Source: Olleya aquimaris (GTDB taxonomy: Bacteria > Bacteroidota > Bacteroidia > Flavobacteriales > Flavobacteriaceae). From it: 64,000 nt of DNA. The notes beneath the pieces are model-generated. The model searched no databases. It worked only from the letters and a program-made list of their open reading frames with translations, and had not been told where the DNA came from. This document shows, one piece after another, positions 9,114 to 20,756 of this stretch. The stretch's first letter is position 1. Each line of letters begins with the position of its first letter. The position numbers were made by a program, and so were the translations under genes. The stretch covers positions 418,012 through 482,011 of the forward strand of contig NZ_QLLO01000002.1 of NCBI RefSeq assembly GCF_003259525.1, written 5' to 3'.

Positions 9114-9749
9114 TTAATCCAGTTTATTGATGTAATAATCTTTGTATTTATTCTCGTCAAAGGTAAATAAGGATTTTGATAAAGGCTCATTAGTTTTAAA
9201 AGAATTAACAGTTAAAGTTGTTTTGGTACCACTTTTACCGGTTTCAATTAATCTGTAGATGTGCTTTGTTTTAATATCAATACCTAATAAAACATACTTA
9301 ATTTGAGAGTTTGAGTCTATAGGAGTTAATTTTACATACTGAATTTTTCTACCACTTACATCCTGAACTATATCCATTTTATAAGTAAATCCTTCTTGAT
9401 AAAACGATAACATTTTACTAGGTGTAATGGTGTTTTCGTCTTCGTCACTTCCTTTAGATACAGTTACTTCTTCGTCCTCTGGACTAATGCTATACACATT
9501 TTTACCATCGTAGATTCGGGTAATACCTAAGATGTTTAAGCGGTATTTTTCACCTTCCATAACAACATCACCTTTGGTTTCTTGTTTGATGTTTTCTTCT
9601 GTATTTTCTAAAACATATTTAAAATCAATAGAGATATTATTGTAGCTTTTAGCTTTTGCAGACACGTCATCTAATAGTTGTTTTGCTTCTTTATCTTGTG
9701 CAAAAATAGAAGTGGTTGCTAATAAAAATAATACAAGTAATTTTTTCAT
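9114..9749 (-). CDS. lolA: LolA-like outer-membrane lipoprotein carrier
   Basis: 211 residues with a signal peptide (about 1-17, ending IFA). The beta-sheet core fits LolA: a SIDFKYVLENTEENI strand, KGDVVMEGEKYRLNI, YDGKNVYSISPEDEEV, and a C-terminal NSFKTNEPLSKSLFTF. LolA shuttles lipoproteins through the periplasm from LolCDE to the outer membrane. Bacteroidota have LolA-like proteins but usually no recognisable LolB. The gene sits between ftsK (12 bases upstream) and the LptF/LptG permease (6 bases downstream), a compact envelope-biogenesis operon. Confidence 0.85.
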   Translation of the reverse strand: MKKLLVLFLLATTSIFAQDKEAKQLLDDVSAKAKSYNNISIDFKYVLENTEENIKQETKGDVVMEGEKYRLNILGITRIYDGKNVYSISPEDEEVTVSKGSDEDENTITPSKMLSFYQEGFTYKMDIVQDVSGRKIQYVKLTPIDSNSQIKYVLLGIDIKTKHIYRLIETGKSGTKTTLTVNSFKTNEPLSKSLFTFDENKYKDYYINKLD

Positions 9750-9761
9750 TTTAAATTTAAT

Positions 9762-12164
9762 TTATTGTCTTTCGTTTTCTAATAGTTCTTCAAGAGCTAC
9801 CAAATCTGGTACTAACACCTGTCTTGCTTTACTACCTTCAAAACCACCTACAATTCCAGCTGCTTCTAATTGGTCTATAATTCGACCTGCACGATTGTAA
9901 CCTAATTTTAATTTACGTTGTAATAAAGAAGCCGATCCTTGTTGTGCTGTTACTATAATTTCGGCAGCGTCTTTAAACAGAGCGTCTCTGTCTGATATAT
10001 CTATATCAAGACTTGTGCCATTCTCTTCTCCAACATACTCTGGTAGTAAATAAGCGTCTGGATAGGCTTTTTGCGCACCAATAAAGTCTACTATTTTTTC
10101 TACTTCAGGTGTGTCTACAAATGCACATTGGATACGTGTCATATCATTTCCTTGCGTGTATAACATGTCTCCTCGACCTATTAGCTGGTCGGCTCCACCA
10201 GCATCTAAAATAGTACGCGAGTCTATTTTACTAGACACTCTAAAGGCAATACGTGCTGGGAAGTTAGCTTTAATAATACCTGTAATAACATTTACAGATG
10301 GTCGTTGCGTAGCAATAATTAAATGAATTCCAATAGCACGCGCTAATTGTGCTAATCGTGCAACAGGTGTTTCAACTTCTTTTCCTGCTGTCATAATTAA
10401 ATCGGCAAACTCATCCACTACCAAAACAATGTAAGGCAGATAGGCATGACCTTCGTTTGGATTTAACTTACGGTTTTTAAACTTTTTGTTATACTCTACA
10501 ATATTTCTACACAAGGCGTTTTTAAGCATCTCGTAACGGTTGTCCATCTCGATACACAACGAGTTTAACGTGTGGATAACCTTAGTATTGTCTGTAATAA
10601 TAGCTTCTGCTTCGTCCGGTAATTTGGCTAAATAATGTCTTTCTATTTTGTTGAATAAGGTTAATTCTACCTTTTTTGGATCTACTAAAACAAACTTAAC
10701 TTCAGCTGGATGCTTTTTATATAACAAGGACGTTAGTACAGCATTTAACCCAACAGATTTACCTTGTCCAGTAGCACCAGCCATTAATAAGTGAGGCATT
10801 TTAGCTAAATCAATAACTAAAGTTTCGTTGCTAATGGTTTTACCAATAGCTATTGGTAAATGCATTTCGGTTTTCTGAAATTTTTGTGACGCAATAACAG
10901 AGCGCATGGACACGATAGTCGCATTTTTGTTTGGAACTTCAATACCTATGGTTCCTTTACCAGGAATTGGAGCAATAATCCTAATACCTAAAGCCGATAA
11001 TGACAATGCGATATCGTCTTCTAAATTTTTAATTTTAGAAATACGTATACCAGCTTCTGGTACTATTTCATATAACGTAACTGTAGGTCCAATGGTTGCT
11101 TTAATACTAGCAATACCAATTTTGTAGTTATTTAAGGTTTCTACAATTTTATTTTTGTTTTCTTCAAGCTCTTCTTGATTAATTGTAACCCCTTCATTAT
11201 CATACTTTTTCAATAAATCTAAAGGCGGAAATTTGTAATTCCCCAATTCTAAAGTAGGATCAAATTGCCCAAAGTCTTCCACTAATTTGTTAGCTAAATT
11301 GTCAGTTTCAGAGAGTTCTTCTTTAACATCTTCTACTTCAATTTCAACATTAGGTTCTTCAATTTCTATTTTAGGAGTAACTATTTCAGTTTTAATTTTA
11401 GGCTCTTCAACCTCAATATTCAATTCGGTAGACGTATCTAATTTAGAATGGTTAGATATGGTTGGTTGTATGTCTTTATCCACTTCAAAAGCAGATTTTA
11501 TAGCTTCTGCTTCTTCAGAATGTGTGTTGTCAATAGGGACAAACTCATCATTAAAATCATCTTTAATTTCTTTTTTTGCACTTTTAAATAACGAAGCGAT
11601 GCGTTGAGGCGTAAACTTAAATCGAATTGCCAAATAGCTAATAAAGGCAAATGCCAATAAAAACACTGTGCCTATTTTACCTATATAATCTTGAAAAAAG
11701 CTGTTTATTTCAAAGCCAATGACACCACTTAAGCTATCATTTTTATGGGTAAAAAATCCAAAGAATACAGATAACCATATTACTACTAAAATTCCCCAAA
11801 ACCAATGTTTACGCAGTTTTGCTTTGTTTAGGTCCATTAGGACATAGACACCAGATAAAAAGATTAACCCAGAAAATATAAATGAGGCAATACCAAAACC
11901 ACGTTGGATAAACAGGTCGCTAATCCAAGCACCTAATTTACTCAACCAATTTTTGGTGTCAACGTCTCTAGATGTAAATTCTGTGAGTGTACTTTGATCG
12001 GCTTGTCCAGTAAATAAAAACGATAAAAAAGCAATAAAAAACAAGACACCTAAAATAATTAAAAAGCTTCCAAGCACTAATTTTTGCTGACTATTCAGTT
12101 TTAAACTAGGTGTTTTGAGGCTAATTGTCTTTTTAGTTTTAGTTTGTTTTTTTGCTTTTGGCAT
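9762..12164 (-). CDS. ftsK: DNA translocase FtsK/SpoIIIE
   Basis: 800 residues. Four N-terminal membrane helices (about 30-52, 90-112, 120-140, 160-182) anchor it at the septum. An acidic linker (about 195-300) contains short PKIEIEEPNVEIE-type repeats. The motor domain has Walker A GATGQGKS (about 462-469) and Walker B VVDEFADLIM. The C-terminal gamma winged helix (NRAGRIIDQLEAAGIVG) is the element that reads KOPS sites in E. coli. It pumps the chromosome terminus through the closing septum and activates XerCD recombination at dif. First gene of the ftsK-lolA-permease run; no clear -7 box was found in the 61-base gap upstream. Confidence 0.96.
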   Translation of the reverse strand: MPKAKKQTKTKKTISLKTPSLKLNSQQKLVLGSFLIILGVLFFIAFLSFLFTGQADQSTLTEFTSRDVDTKNWLSKLGAWISDLFIQRGFGIASFIFSGLIFLSGVYVLMDLNKAKLRKHWFWGILVVIWLSVFFGFFTHKNDSLSGVIGFEINSFFQDYIGKIGTVFLLAFAFISYLAIRFKFTPQRIASLFKSAKKEIKDDFNDEFVPIDNTHSEEAEAIKSAFEVDKDIQPTISNHSKLDTSTELNIEVEEPKIKTEIVTPKIEIEEPNVEIEVEDVKEELSETDNLANKLVEDFGQFDPTLELGNYKFPPLDLLKKYDNEGVTINQEELEENKNKIVETLNNYKIGIASIKATIGPTVTLYEIVPEAGIRISKIKNLEDDIALSLSALGIRIIAPIPGKGTIGIEVPNKNATIVSMRSVIASQKFQKTEMHLPIAIGKTISNETLVIDLAKMPHLLMAGATGQGKSVGLNAVLTSLLYKKHPAEVKFVLVDPKKVELTLFNKIERHYLAKLPDEAEAIITDNTKVIHTLNSLCIEMDNRYEMLKNALCRNIVEYNKKFKNRKLNPNEGHAYLPYIVLVVDEFADLIMTAGKEVETPVARLAQLARAIGIHLIIATQRPSVNVITGIIKANFPARIAFRVSSKIDSRTILDAGGADQLIGRGDMLYTQGNDMTRIQCAFVDTPEVEKIVDFIGAQKAYPDAYLLPEYVGEENGTSLDIDISDRDALFKDAAEIIVTAQQGSASLLQRKLKLGYNRAGRIIDQLEAAGIVGGFEGSKARQVLVPDLVALEELLENERQ

Positions 12165-12225
12165 TACTGGTTTTTAGTTTGCGTAAAAATACAAATACTT
12201 AACGTTTATCCTAATGGATAATTGT

Positions 12226-12594
12226 TTAAAATAGCTTAGGAAGATAAATAATTAATCCGATTATTGAAGCAGCAATAGAGGCAATAAATACTGCTCCTGC
12301 AGCCACATCCTTGATAAACCCAATTTTTTCATGATATTCTGGATGCACAAAGTCTGCAATAGCTTCTATAGCAGTATTGACGCCTTCAATACTCATGACT
12401 AATCCTATTGCAAAACACTGTATAATCCACTCTGTAGTAGAAATCTGTAAATAGAATCCTAAAAGGGTAACAATAATTGCAATGACAAATTGAATTTTTA
12501 TACTAGCTTCCGTCTTTAAAAGCAAGAGCATGCCTTTAAAGGCATACCCAATACTTTTGTACCGATTCACTATAAAGTGTTCCTTTTTACTCAT
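12226..12594 (-). CDS. Diacylglycerol/undecaprenol kinase family protein
   Basis: 122 residues, three membrane helices, and the DgkA-family signature: EGVNTAIEAIADFV followed by KIGFIKDVAAGAVF, holding the conserved Glu, Asn-Thr-Ala-Glu and Lys-Asp-Ala-Gly residues. The family phosphorylates diacylglycerol (E. coli) or undecaprenol (Gram-positives) with ATP in the inner membrane. The N-terminal RYKSIGYAFKGMLLLLKTE matches the short, undecaprenol-kinase-like branch, but substrate cannot be assigned by sight. Its start overlaps the end of tpx by 8 bases, indicating translational coupling. Confidence 0.9.
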   Translation of the reverse strand: MSKKEHFIVNRYKSIGYAFKGMLLLLKTEASIKIQFVIAIIVTLLGFYLQISTTEWIIQCFAIGLVMSIEGVNTAIEAIADFVHPEYHEKIGFIKDVAAGAVFIASIAASIIGLIIYLPKLF

Positions 12595-13093
12595 CTAATA
12601 AGGCATAAAGCGACGCTTTATAATTAGGCTCTTCGCCAACTTCTGGTACTTGTTCTGTGTATTTTACAATACCATTTTCGTCTAACACAATCACCACTCT
12701 AGAGTGTAATCCCTGGAAGTTTCCAGTACTAAACTCTAAACCATAATCCTTTCCAAATTGACCAGTTTTAAAATCGGAAAGCATCATAACATTTTCAATA
12801 CCTTCTGCACCACAAAAACGCGCTTGAGCAAATGGTAAGTCTCTAGAAATACATAATACTTTAGTGTTTTCCATTTCTGCAGCTTCTTTGTTAAATGCTC
12901 TAATGGATGCTGCACAAACACCTGTATCCACACTTGGGAAGATATTTAACACCACTTTATGTCCTTCAAAATCTGATAATTTTTGAGTGGATAAATCACT
13001 TACTGTTAAGGTGAAATTTGGCGCTTTTGTGCCTATTTTTGGAAGTTCTCCACAAGTTTCAACAGGTGTACCACCTAATGTTATTTTAGCCAT
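12587..13093 (-). CDS. tpx: Thiol peroxidase (Tpx)
   Basis: 168 residues, an atypical 2-Cys peroxiredoxin that reduces hydrogen and lipid hydroperoxides with thioredoxin as donor. The peroxidatic Cys60 sits in FPSVDTGVCAASIR and the resolving Cys94 in ARFCGAEG, the same spacing as E. coli Cys61/Cys95. The opening ITLGGTPVETCGELP is the family start, so the ATG is secure. It is divergent from katG across 221 bases of AT-rich DNA in which I found no TAnnTTTG box on either strand. It shares this short region with two other peroxide-removing enzymes (katG, and the peroxiredoxin at 17387). Confidence 0.95.
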   Translation of the reverse strand: MAKITLGGTPVETCGELPKIGTKAPNFTLTVSDLSTQKLSDFEGHKVVLNIFPSVDTGVCAASIRAFNKEAAEMENTKVLCISRDLPFAQARFCGAEGIENVMMLSDFKTGQFGKDYGLEFSTGNFQGLHSRVVIVLDENGIVKYTEQVPEVGEEPNYKASLYALLDE

Positions 13094-13302
13094 TTTTTTA
13101 GTTTTTAAATTGAAATTTAAAAATAGACATTATAAAAAGAATAAAACTTAAGATTTCTATAATTTTTTTCACCTTAAGAATAACATACGATTATTAAGAA
13201 GTTGTTTTGGTATAACTAAAAACTATTAATTTATAATGACAATCAATTTTTGAATGTAAATAGAACGCATTAATTGTTTAATTTTAGAGATAATTAATAT
13301 AA

Positions 13303-15543
<2,241 letters not shown>

Positions 15544-15564
15544 TATTAAACTTTAGTATAACAA

Positions 15565-15597
15565 AAGAGACCCTATTAAAAAATAGGGTCTTTTTTA
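15565..15597 (+). terminator. Terminator after katG
   Basis: AAAAGAGACCCTATT pairs with the ATAGGGTC-T-run arm around a short A-rich loop, 21 bases after the katG stop. Confidence 0.85.
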
Positions 15598-15637
15598 TTT
15601 GTTATTTATGGATGTTGTGCATTGCAGTTGTTTTTGG

Positions 15638-16132
15638 TCAAAAGTTTAGTCCATAATGCTTACAAATAAAGTTTCTAATATTAGAAGTGTCAATTCCTTT
15701 TTTTTCAGAGTATCTAATTAAATCTAGTTCAATAGTAACCTGTAATTTATTTGCTTTAAGTACAATAAATTTTGATTTTTCAGATAATCGCTTAAAGAAA
15801 TTATTTGATTTATAGTCTTCTTTATTTTCAATAACGCTTTCATGAATAAGCCAGTTTCTTTCATCTCGAATTTTAATCATTTCCTTTATCAAAGGTTCCG
15901 GAAGTAGTGATTCTTTTTTGGCTAAAAAAATTGCTTTTCCAAGAGTATATTTTTGCTGTTTTTTTAGAATTGTGTTAGCTATGTCTTTTTGATTAGGTTC
16001 AGTTTTTTTTAAAACAATCGCATGACTTAATGCATCTTCGAGTATTTGTACAGCGCATAAAGCCTCTCCTAAACAGGTGTAAAGAAGTATTTCTCTGTCC
16101 GAAGCTTTTTCATAATTTAAATTTTCAATCAT
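15638..16132 (-). CDS. Small hypothetical protein with HEPN-type R-x4-H motif
   Basis: 164 residues, mostly alpha-helical by eye, no signal peptide or membrane segment. Residues 92-97 read RNWLIH, matching the Rx4-6H active-site motif of HEPN-domain RNases, with Asn directly after the Arg as in many HEPN toxins. The protein otherwise resembles no family I can name. It lies downstream of an Mrr-type restriction gene on the same strand (189-base gap) and between two peroxide-stress genes, a setting typical of small defence insertions. A HEPN RNase or toxin is an inference from one motif; a non-enzymatic helical protein remains possible. Start ATG at 16132 is the only reasonable choice. Confidence 0.6.
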   Translation of the reverse strand: MIENLNYEKASDREILLYTCLGEALCAVQILEDALSHAIVLKKTEPNQKDIANTILKKQQKYTLGKAIFLAKKESLLPEPLIKEMIKIRDERNWLIHESVIENKEDYKSNNFFKRLSEKSKFIVLKANKLQVTIELDLIRYSEKKGIDTSNIRNFICKHYGLNF

Positions 16133-16249
16133 TTTTTTATTCTATGTAACAAAACTTTTTGTCTTTTAATGAAGAATTACATGAATCCTTGATTTGTTAT
16201 GGAGTAGTTGCGTGGTTTAGCATTTAACTTTGCAAGTATACCAAGTTGT

Positions 16250-16266
16250 AAATTCCGCAGGAATTT
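16250..16266. repeat. 17-bp dyad between Mrr and HEPN-motif genes
   Basis: AAATTCC-GCA-GGAATTT, perfect 7-bp arms around 3 bases. There is no T run on the Mrr side, so it is a weak terminator candidate at best. Role unknown. Confidence 0.5.
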
Positions 16267-16321
16267 TCAAAATAAGCGAGAACAAGTAATTACTTATAGG
16301 TAATATTTTAATGCGTTTTTT

Positions 16322-17251
16322 TTATTCATCATCTTTCATTGAATCCCAAAAATCGGCATCTAATTTTTTAATTTCTATTGTTTGTTCAACTTGCATTCCA
16401 AGTCCATAATCATAGATATATTCCGCAAGTTGTTTTCCGTCTATCAAAACCAAAGTAGTAGAGCCATTTAAATTATTTGCATATTCAATTGCTCCTTTTG
16501 AATAATAAGAAGTTGTAATAAAAACTCCTTTATTTGATTGCGCAACAGCTAATGCACCAACAAATTTTTGTATTTCCTCTCGTCCAATTGAGCTGTCTAT
16601 TTTATAGCGTTTCGCTTGAATATGAATTCGACCTAGTCCAAGAACATCCTCTTTAATTATTCCGTCAATTCCACCATCATTCGAGACTTTTGTCACAAGT
16701 CCAGAATTTTCAATTTCTCCACCATAACCCATTTTTTGAAGTAATAGAACAACTAATTTTTCAAATGCTGATGGAGTTTTTGTTAGAATAGTATTCAGAA
16801 TATCTGTGTATACAGATTTTCTAATATTTGAAAATGAAGAGTATAATTTTTCTTGAGGTGTTAGTTCCGATGAAGAATCATCTATTGTAAGTTGTTCTTC
16901 AGTTGTCTTTTTTTTCTGTCTAGTTGGCTCTCTTTTTTCAAGTTGCTGTTCGATGTAATTGTCAACTTTTTTTGGAGTTTTTAATAAATCAATTCCAGAA
17001 TTATTGATTTTATACATTCCTCGTTTTGGTTTATCTAAAAGTCCAGCCATATTTAAATAACTTAAAGCCCAAGAAATTCGGTCGTAAAAAATATGTCCAT
17101 TTCCAGAAGGATACATTTCGTTAACTTCTTCGTCAGTAAGTCCGAAATGAATTGACAATGGTTCAATGAAGTCTCGTAGTTTCATTGTCCCGTTTTGTTT
17201 TAATAATTCCATTACTGGAACTCTTATTTCATCGTGTTTTGGTATTGCCAT
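16322..17251 (-). CDS. Mrr-type restriction endonuclease
   Basis: 309 residues. The N-terminal Mrr_N winged-helix domain (about 5-95) includes FYDRISWALSYLNMAGLL and ends in KRGMYKINNSGIDLL. A charged linker (100-135) leads to the PD-(D/E)xK nuclease domain (about 155-300): Glu164, Asp196 in NDGGIDGII, and Gln212-x-Lys214 in IQAKRYK, the Gln-substituted active site characteristic of Mrr. Mrr enzymes cleave modified (methylated) DNA and stand alone without a methylase, which fits here because no methyltransferase gene is nearby. Its placement between katG and the peroxiredoxin gene suggests acquisition as a small islet. Specificity cannot be predicted. Confidence 0.9.
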   Translation of the reverse strand: MAIPKHDEIRVPVMELLKQNGTMKLRDFIEPLSIHFGLTDEEVNEMYPSGNGHIFYDRISWALSYLNMAGLLDKPKRGMYKINNSGIDLLKTPKKVDNYIEQQLEKREPTRQKKKTTEEQLTIDDSSSELTPQEKLYSSFSNIRKSVYTDILNTILTKTPSAFEKLVVLLLQKMGYGGEIENSGLVTKVSNDGGIDGIIKEDVLGLGRIHIQAKRYKIDSSIGREEIQKFVGALAVAQSNKGVFITTSYYSKGAIEYANNLNGSTTLVLIDGKQLAEYIYDYGLGMQVEQTIEIKKLDADFWDSMKDDE

Positions 17252-17332
17252 TTAGTTTGGTTTCAAATGCATTACAACAAGTTATAAGGCAACTTTTGTT
17301 ATCATTAATGTAAATATAATTGTTTTAAACAA

Positions 17333-17364
17333 AAAAACCACCTTGCTATCGCAAAGTGGTTTTT
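17333..17364 (-). terminator. Terminator of the peroxiredoxin gene
   Basis: AAAACCAC and GTGGTTTT arms with an inner TTGC/GCAA pairing and one mismatch. On the minus strand it ends in a T run. It lies 23 bases past the peroxiredoxin stop codon. Confidence 0.75.
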
Positions 17365-17386
17365 ATAGTTATTAACAGTGTGTATT

Positions 17387-18031
17387 TTAGTTAACGTGTG
17401 CTGCTAAATACTCGGCAACACCATCTCTGTTTGCTGTCATAGCTTTATCTCCTTCTTGCCAGTTTGCAGGACATACCTCTCCGTTTTCTTGTACGTGTGC
17501 ATAAGCATCTATTAAACGTAAAAATTCTGAGACGTTTCTTCCAACAGGCATATGGTTTACGCCTTCATGAAATACAGTACCTTCTTCGTCAATTAAATAA
17601 GTCGCTCTGTAGGTTACGTTATCACCTTCAACGGTTACAACACCAGTTTCTTCGTTATAAGTCTCGTTAGTGATATCTAAAATACCTAATGTAGAGGCTA
17701 AATTACGGTTACTGTCTGCAATTAATTTATAGCTAACACCTTGGATACCACCTTGGTTTTTTGGTGTGTTTAACCATGCAAAGTGTACCTCTGGCGTATC
17801 ACAAGACGCACCAATAACAATAGTATTACGTTTTTCAAATTCTGCTACAGCAGCTTCAAAAGCATATAATTCTGTTGGACAAACAAAAGTAAAGTCTTTT
17901 GGGTACCAGAATAAGATCACTTTTTTATTGTTTTTTTGTGCTTCTTCTAAAATGTTAATCGTTTGATTTTGACCAGTTTTGTCAGTTGCAGTAACGTTTA
18001 GGTTAGGGAATTTTTTTCCTACTAATGTCAT
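17387..18031 (-). CDS. Typical 2-Cys peroxiredoxin (AhpC/Prx1 group)
   Basis: 214 residues. Peroxidatic Cys51 lies in FTFVCPTELYAFE and resolving Cys187 in GEVCPANWQEG, the head-to-tail dimer arrangement of typical 2-Cys peroxiredoxins. It reduces hydrogen peroxide and organic peroxides in the cytoplasm, with AhpF or thioredoxin as reductant. No ahpF lies beside it, so thioredoxin is more likely (inference). A -7 box (18075-18082) and a terminator flank it, so it is a single-gene transcript. Confidence 0.93.
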   Translation of the reverse strand: MTLVGKKFPNLNVTATDKTGQNQTINILEEAQKNNKKVILFWYPKDFTFVCPTELYAFEAAVAEFEKRNTIVIGASCDTPEVHFAWLNTPKNQGGIQGVSYKLIADSNRNLASTLGILDITNETYNEETGVVTVEGDNVTYRATYLIDEEGTVFHEGVNHMPVGRNVSEFLRLIDAYAHVQENGEVCPANWQEGDKAMTANRDGVAEYLAAHVN

Positions 18032-18074
18032 TGTATTGTAAATTTTATAATTAAAGATTTATTTTTTCAAGGCG

Positions 18075-18082
18075 CAAAGATA
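18075..18082 (-). promoter_or_regulatory. -7 box of the peroxiredoxin gene
   Basis: Minus-strand TATCTTTG followed by CG, 44 bases before the ATG. It matches TAnnTTTG exactly. No -33 TTG at the usual distance was found. Confidence 0.45.
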
Positions 18083-18176
18083 GTGTAGTATCCCGATTTT
18101 GAACATTAAAAAAATGTGAAATCTTTATCATAAAATCAATAAAAATGATAACTATTGACAATGAGTGAGTTAGCTT

Positions 18177-19643
18177 TTATTTTGAAGCCAATTGTCTGAT
18201 TTTAATATTTAAAGCTGCAAATAACAAGGTAGTAAATGGACTTAGCCAATTAAAAATGGCGTAGACAAAATACTCGGCAACTCCAACACCTAAAACACCA
18301 CTTTGGTAAGCACCACAAGTGTTCCAAGGGATTAACACAGAGGTAACAGTACCAGAATCCTCTAACGTACGACTTAAGTTTTCTGGTGCTAAACCTTTAT
18401 CCTCATAGGCTTTTTTAAACATCTTCCCAGGAATAACCAATGCTAAGTATTGGTCTGACGCTATAGCGTTTAATCCTAAACAGCTTATAACTGTGCTGGC
18501 AAATAAACCAAAAACAGTGGTTGCAACAGAAAGTAAGGCATTTGTAATTCTGGATAAGGCACCAATTGCATCCATAATACCTCCAAAAACCATAGCACAA
18601 CAAATTAAATAGATGGTCCAAAGCATCCCGTTCATACCTCCAGAACTGAATAATTCGTTTAATTTTTCATTATCGGTAGCTATGTTTGTATCTGTTAAAA
18701 CAGCATTTGTTACAGCTCCAAATTTTGATGCGTTTAAACTTTCTAAAACCTCTGGTTGAAAAATAAAGGCAAATATTGCTGCTAATACCACTCCAGATAA
18801 TAAGGCTAGTAATGGTTTTGTTTTTAAAAGAATTAACCCAATAACTACTCCTGGAACAATAAACAACAATGGAGTAATATTAAAGGTGTTTTTTATACTA
18901 GCTAGTAAACCGCTAATGTCTGCACTACCTGTAGTATCAATAGTCATGCTTAAAATGGTAAAAACAATAAGCGTAATAATTATTGTTGGAACTGTAGTAT
19001 AGGTCATATAACGAATGTGCGTAAATAAATCTGTTCCAGCCATAGCAGGAGCCAAGTTTGTAGTATCACTTAAAGGCGACATTTTATCTCCAAAATAAGC
19101 TCCAGAAATTACAGCACCTGCAATCATTCCTGGATTGATACCTAAAGCACTTCCAATACCAATTAATGCAATACCTACTGTAGCAGAGGTGGTCCAACTA
19201 CTTCCTGTAGCAATAGAGATAATAGCAGCAATAATAACCGATGCTGGTAAAAATATCTCTGGACTTAAAACTTGTAATCCATAATAAACCATTGCAGGTA
19301 TAATACCACTTACCAACCAAGTCCCAGCTAATGCACCCACTAAGAATAAGATCATAATAGGGACAAAGACGCTTCTTAGGTTTTCCCAAATTTCTTTTAC
19401 CATGACAGATAAAGAGACTTTATTAAAAAATCCAACACCTGCTGCAATAGCTCCTCCCATCAATAAAATAATCTGATTGGTATACGCTCCAAACCACTCC
19501 TGTCCTTCAACAAAAAAGATATTATAAGCCAATAAAGCCATTAAACAAACTACAGGAATTAAGGCTTCCCAGATGTTTAATTCTTTGTTTTCAACTATGT
19601 TTTGGTCTTTAGCTTTAAATTCGGAAAGATTATCGTCTTGCAT
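18177..19643 (-). CDS. nhaC: Na+/H+ antiporter NhaC family
   Basis: 488 residues with about 11-12 membrane helices. The family core is clear: ATGSSWTTSATVGIALIGIG, GAVISGAYFGDKMSPLSDTT near residues 180-200, and a mirrored half with a LIPWNTCGAYQSGVLGV segment near 430. NhaC exchanges sodium for protons, useful for a marine cell alongside a light-driven proton pump (encoded at 47605). Some Bacteroidota members exchange malate/lactate or arginine/ornithine instead, so the substrate is not certain. It is divergent from the gene at 19731. Confidence 0.9.
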   Translation of the reverse strand: MQDDNLSEFKAKDQNIVENKELNIWEALIPVVCLMALLAYNIFFVEGQEWFGAYTNQIILLMGGAIAAGVGFFNKVSLSVMVKEIWENLRSVFVPIMILFLVGALAGTWLVSGIIPAMVYYGLQVLSPEIFLPASVIIAAIISIATGSSWTTSATVGIALIGIGSALGINPGMIAGAVISGAYFGDKMSPLSDTTNLAPAMAGTDLFTHIRYMTYTTVPTIIITLIVFTILSMTIDTTGSADISGLLASIKNTFNITPLLFIVPGVVIGLILLKTKPLLALLSGVVLAAIFAFIFQPEVLESLNASKFGAVTNAVLTDTNIATDNEKLNELFSSGGMNGMLWTIYLICCAMVFGGIMDAIGALSRITNALLSVATTVFGLFASTVISCLGLNAIASDQYLALVIPGKMFKKAYEDKGLAPENLSRTLEDSGTVTSVLIPWNTCGAYQSGVLGVGVAEYFVYAIFNWLSPFTTLLFAALNIKIRQLASK

Positions 19644-19730
19644 TTAAGTTAGTTTTTTTAAGAGATGTAATGTTACGATTTTACTAGATGTTATGCAAAT
19701 TGGTTTCATTACTGTAAATTAGCAGATTAT

Positions 19731-20753
19731 ATGGATTCATTAACTCAAATCGTCTTAGGAGCAGCTTGCGGAGAAGTTGTGCTAGGGAAAAAAATAGGAA
19801 ACAAAGCACTGCTTTTTGGGGCAATTGGAGGAACCATTCCAGACTTAGATGTCTTTATCGGTCGTCTAATTTTTAATAACGAAATTGATATCAATGCTTT
19901 CCATCGTGGGTTTATGCATTCGTTTGTGTTTGCGATTGTATTCGCGCCTCTAATAGGCTACGCTGTCCATTGGTTGTATAATCGCGGAAAACGACAATGT
20001 ACAACCACACCAAAAGATTGGATGTTGCTGTTTTTTCTATCCATTTTTACACATCCAATTTTAGATAGTTTTACACCTTATGGTACCCAATTATTCACAC
20101 CTTTTAGTAATTATCGTGTCGGTTTTAATACCATAGCAGTTGTCGATCCTTTATACACACTGCCTTTTTTAATATGTATGATTGCGGTTTTATTTTACAA
20201 AAGACAAAACCCAAAACGCCTCACATGGACCAAAATGGGTATTTATATAAGTTGTTTGTATTTGTTGTTAACCTGTATTAATAAGCTGTACGTCAATACC
20301 ATTTTTAAGCAATCGATAGCTGAAAAGGGGTTTGCCTATACACGGTTTCAGTCGCAACCCACCATTTTTAATAATGTATTATGGTACGGAATTGCAGAAG
20401 GGGAAGACGCGTATTATGCTGGGTTTTATTCTATTTTAGATAAAAATCCAGAGTTTTCTAATTGGAATGTTATTGAAAAACAGCATAACATAATAAATAC
20501 TGAAAATAGAGATATTAAGCTATTACGATGGTTTAGTAATGATTATTTTAACTTAAAACCTATTAAAAACACTGATGACATTGAATATACAGATTTACGT
20601 TATCCTTTTTTAGATCCTAATGATGCAAAGACGTCTGTATTTAAGTTTCAATTGTTTATGGATGGTCCACGATGGAATATCAAACCTTTTGCTCCAGATT
20701 TTCCAGATGAAACATCTTGGAGTTTGTTTTTTAACAGAATTAAAGGCGAATAA
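19731..20753 (+). CDS. Membrane-bound metal-dependent hydrolase (YdjM/DUF457 family)
   Basis: 340 residues. Starts MDSLTQIVLGAACGEVVLG and continues with GAIGGTIPDLDVF, then FHRGFMHSFVF, and FTHPILDSFTPYGTQLF: the His/Asp pattern of the DUF457 family. About four to five membrane helices lie in the first 190 residues, followed by a soluble C-terminal part. The family is predicted to hydrolyse something at the inner membrane. E. coli YdjM is SOS-induced but the activity is not known. A hairpin follows the stop codon, facing the convergent methionine gamma-lyase-like gene. Confidence 0.85.
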   Translation: MDSLTQIVLGAACGEVVLGKKIGNKALLFGAIGGTIPDLDVFIGRLIFNNEIDINAFHRGFMHSFVFAIVFAPLIGYAVHWLYNRGKRQCTTTPKDWMLLFFLSIFTHPILDSFTPYGTQLFTPFSNYRVGFNTIAVVDPLYTLPFLICMIAVLFYKRQNPKRLTWTKMGIYISCLYLLLTCINKLYVNTIFKQSIAEKGFAYTRFQSQPTIFNNVLWYGIAEGEDAYYAGFYSILDKNPEFSNWNVIEKQHNIINTENRDIKLLRWFSNDYFNLKPIKNTDDIEYTDLRYPFLDPNDAKTSVFKFQLFMDGPRWNIKPFAPDFPDETSWSLFFNRIKGE

Positions 20754-20756
20754 AAA

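Noticed and set aside
17252..17320. attC-like site in the gap before the Mrr gene (GTTATAAGGCAAC)
   Set aside because: The core-site pattern needed for an integron recombination site could not be aligned, and no integrase gene or further cassette was seen.
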